A stretch of DNA of 6,905 nucleotides from Pseudopedobacter sp036379295. Its GTDB lineage: Bacteria > Bacteroidota > Bacteroidia > Sphingobacteriales > Sphingobacteriaceae. Below the pieces are notes generated by a model. That model made no database searches. It was not told the origin of the DNA and saw nothing but the letters and a program-made list of their open reading frames with translations. The translations under genes and the position numbers were made by a program. Position 1 is the stretch's first letter, and each line of letters opens with the position of its first letter. The stretch covers positions 1 through 6,905 of the forward strand of contig DASVGY010000168.1 of the NCBI GenBank assembly GCA_036379295.1. The letters run 5' to 3'. This document shows, in pieces, positions 5,816-6,905 of this stretch.

Positions 5816-6742
5816 ATGCATCAGAAAAGAATTATTTCCTTACTACCTGCCGCTACTGAAATTATTTGTGCCTTAGGATTAGAAAAACAATTGGTTGGTC
5901 GGTCGCATGAGTGTGATTACCCAGAAAGCATCCAATCTTTGCCAGTTTGTTCTGATGCGAAGTTTGTTTCTGGTGGTGATAGTGCTGCAATTGACGCTCA
6001 AGTAAAGGAAATTTTGACCGATGCTTTGTCTATCTATCAAATCAACAAAGAACTCATTCAGTCTTTAAAACCTGATGTAATAATTACGCAGAACCAATGC
6101 GAAGTTTGCGCCGTTTCTGAAAAAGATGTGGAAAATGCCTTGGCCAACTTACTTGTTAATGATGCCCAACTGATTTCTTTATCGCCAAACACCTTAACTG
6201 ACATTCTACGCGAAATCAAAGAAACGGCAATCAGTTTAGGTGTTGAAGAAAGGGGCAGCCAGCTCATCGAAGATTTGCAAGAACGTATTGACATTGTTAA
6301 ACATAAGCTTAAATTTTTCCCCGATAAACCAAAAGTAGCGATGATTGAATGGCTTTCGCCACTAATGATTGCCGGAAATTGGATTCCAGAACTAGTAGAA
6401 ATTGCTGGAGGAATTGCGGTTTTAGCAGAAAATGGAAAGCACTCTCCTTTTGTAGATTGGCAACAAATTTATGATGCCAATCCAGATATAATTGTACTTG
6501 CAAATTGCGGTTTTAACATTGGTAGAAGTTTGCAAGAAATAGATTTATTGTTAAACCAACCCGGTTGGCGAGATATTGAAGCAGTAAAAAATAACCGGGT
6601 TTACGTTGCCGATGGCAATGCTTATTTTAACCGCAGTGGTCCAAGAATTGTAGACACCATAGAAATATTAGCAGAAATTATTACCCCTAAATATTTAGAA
6701 TTCGGTTACGAGGGCGAAGGTTGGATTAAGTTTGAGCGTTGA
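5816..6742 (+). CDS. BtuF/FepB-fold 'cobalamin-binding' protein lacking a signal peptide
   Basis: This 308-residue protein belongs to the periplasmic-binding-protein-2 family (BtuF/FepB/FhuD type, COG0614), in which two Rossmann-like lobes joined by a helix bind vitamin B12 or iron-siderophores for import. The first lobe opens with RIISLLPAATEIICALGLE (5-23) and continues with GRSHECDYP (28-36), KPDVIITQNQCEVCAVS (85-101) and an SLSPNTLTDI segment (121-130). The second lobe begins near KVAMIEW (173-179) and ends with FNRSGPRIVDTIEILAEII (271-289). The first motif begins at residue 5, so there is no room for a signal peptide or lipobox, and the protein is predicted to stay in the cytosol. That sets it apart from true BtuF. 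Conserved-looking His31, Glu32, Cys33, Asp34 and the pair Cys95/Cys98 could bind a metal or cofactor; that is inference. Such proteins are often labelled 'cobalamin-binding protein', but I know of no firm function. No transporter genes or visible B12 riboswitch accompany it. Confidence 0.9.
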   Translation: MHQKRIISLLPAATEIICALGLEKQLVGRSHECDYPESIQSLPVCSDAKFVSGGDSAAIDAQVKEILTDALSIYQINKELIQSLKPDVIITQNQCEVCAVSEKDVENALANLLVNDAQLISLSPNTLTDILREIKETAISLGVEERGSQLIEDLQERIDIVKHKLKFFPDKPKVAMIEWLSPLMIAGNWIPELVEIAGGIAVLAENGKHSPFVDWQQIYDANPDIIVLANCGFNIGRSLQEIDLLLNQPGWRDIEAVKNNRVYVADGNAYFNRSGPRIVDTIEILAEIITPKYLEFGYEGEGWIKFER

Positions 6743-6754
6743 GTTGTTGGAGCG

Positions 6755-6778
6755 AGTTTTTTATGCAGTAAAAAAACT
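6755..6778. other. AT-rich hairpin just after the BtuF-like gene
   Basis: AGTTTTTT (6755-6762) and AAAAAACT (6771-6778) form a perfect 8-bp stem around an 8-nt loop, beginning 13 bases after the stop codon. It has almost no G-C pairs and no clean T run after it, so it would be weak as a terminator. Confidence 0.35.
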
Positions 6779-6865
6779 TTAAAATTTTACGGTAGCTTAC
6801 CATATTGATATTACGCGAAAGATATTTAAAGGTTCCCGCTAGGTGGATTAACCTAAATCTAAATT

Positions 6866-6903
6866 AAAAACCCTTCTAAAATCGTCCAAAGCCGGGTTTT
6901 TTT
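6866..6903 (+). terminator. Candidate rho-independent terminator after the BtuF-like gene
   Basis: AAAAACCC (6866-6873) pairs perfectly with GGGTTTTT (6894-6901), and the T run continues to seven bases. The loop is long (20 nt), which weakens the case. The symmetry means it could also serve a gene entering from the right on the minus strand. Between the stop codon at 6742 and this hairpin I see no credible gene. Confidence 0.45.
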
Positions 6904-6905
6904 CT

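Noticed and set aside
6058..6503. Minus-strand open frames inside the BtuF-like gene, and a plus-strand frame at 4800-4991 inside the lipoprotein gene
   Set aside because: All overlap strongly supported genes on the opposite strand and lack any protein-family features.
6743..6905. Short minus-strand frame of about 25 codons in the right-hand spacer
   Set aside because: It runs into the BtuF-like gene antisense, has no ribosome site and no recognisable features.

Overview
The window looks like a piece of chromosome from a Bacteroidota organism, probably of the Sphingobacteriaceae (Pedobacter-like) type. This rests on the AT-rich sequence, mostly weak Shine-Dalgarno sites, Bacteroidota-style -7 boxes (TAnnTTTG), and the style of the encoded proteins. 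I could not run a search, so the genus is a guess.

Layout. Positions 1-2786 (minus strand) hold nearly all of uvrA, the damage-recognition ATPase of nucleotide excision repair; its last residues run off the left edge. Positions 2787-3105 are a divergent spacer with a candidate uvrA promoter and an imperfect palindromic repeat (copy 1). Positions 3106-3996 (plus) encode a DUF72/YecE-family protein of unknown function. Positions 3997-4134 are a convergent spacer almost filled by a second, inverted copy of the same repeat (copy 2). Positions 4135-5775 (minus) encode a lipoprotein of the family 5 (peptide/oligopeptide) ABC solute-binding proteins. A 40-bp divergent spacer follows, with two abutting candidate -7 boxes. 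Positions 5816-6742 (plus) encode a BtuF/FepB-fold 'cobalamin-binding' protein that has no signal peptide. The last 163 bp are non-coding and end in a candidate terminator.

The four genes are four separate transcription units: each neighbouring pair is divergent or convergent. No operon or shared pathway can be read from the window. The solute-binding lipoprotein has no permease or ATPase gene beside it, and the BtuF-like protein appears to be cytosolic, so neither forms an obvious importer here.

The gene content is ordinary. The least expected signal is the pair of related palindromic elements bracketing the DUF72 gene in opposite orientation. They differ by changes that keep base pairing at two stem positions. 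I see no mobile-element gene, CRISPR array, tRNA or rRNA.
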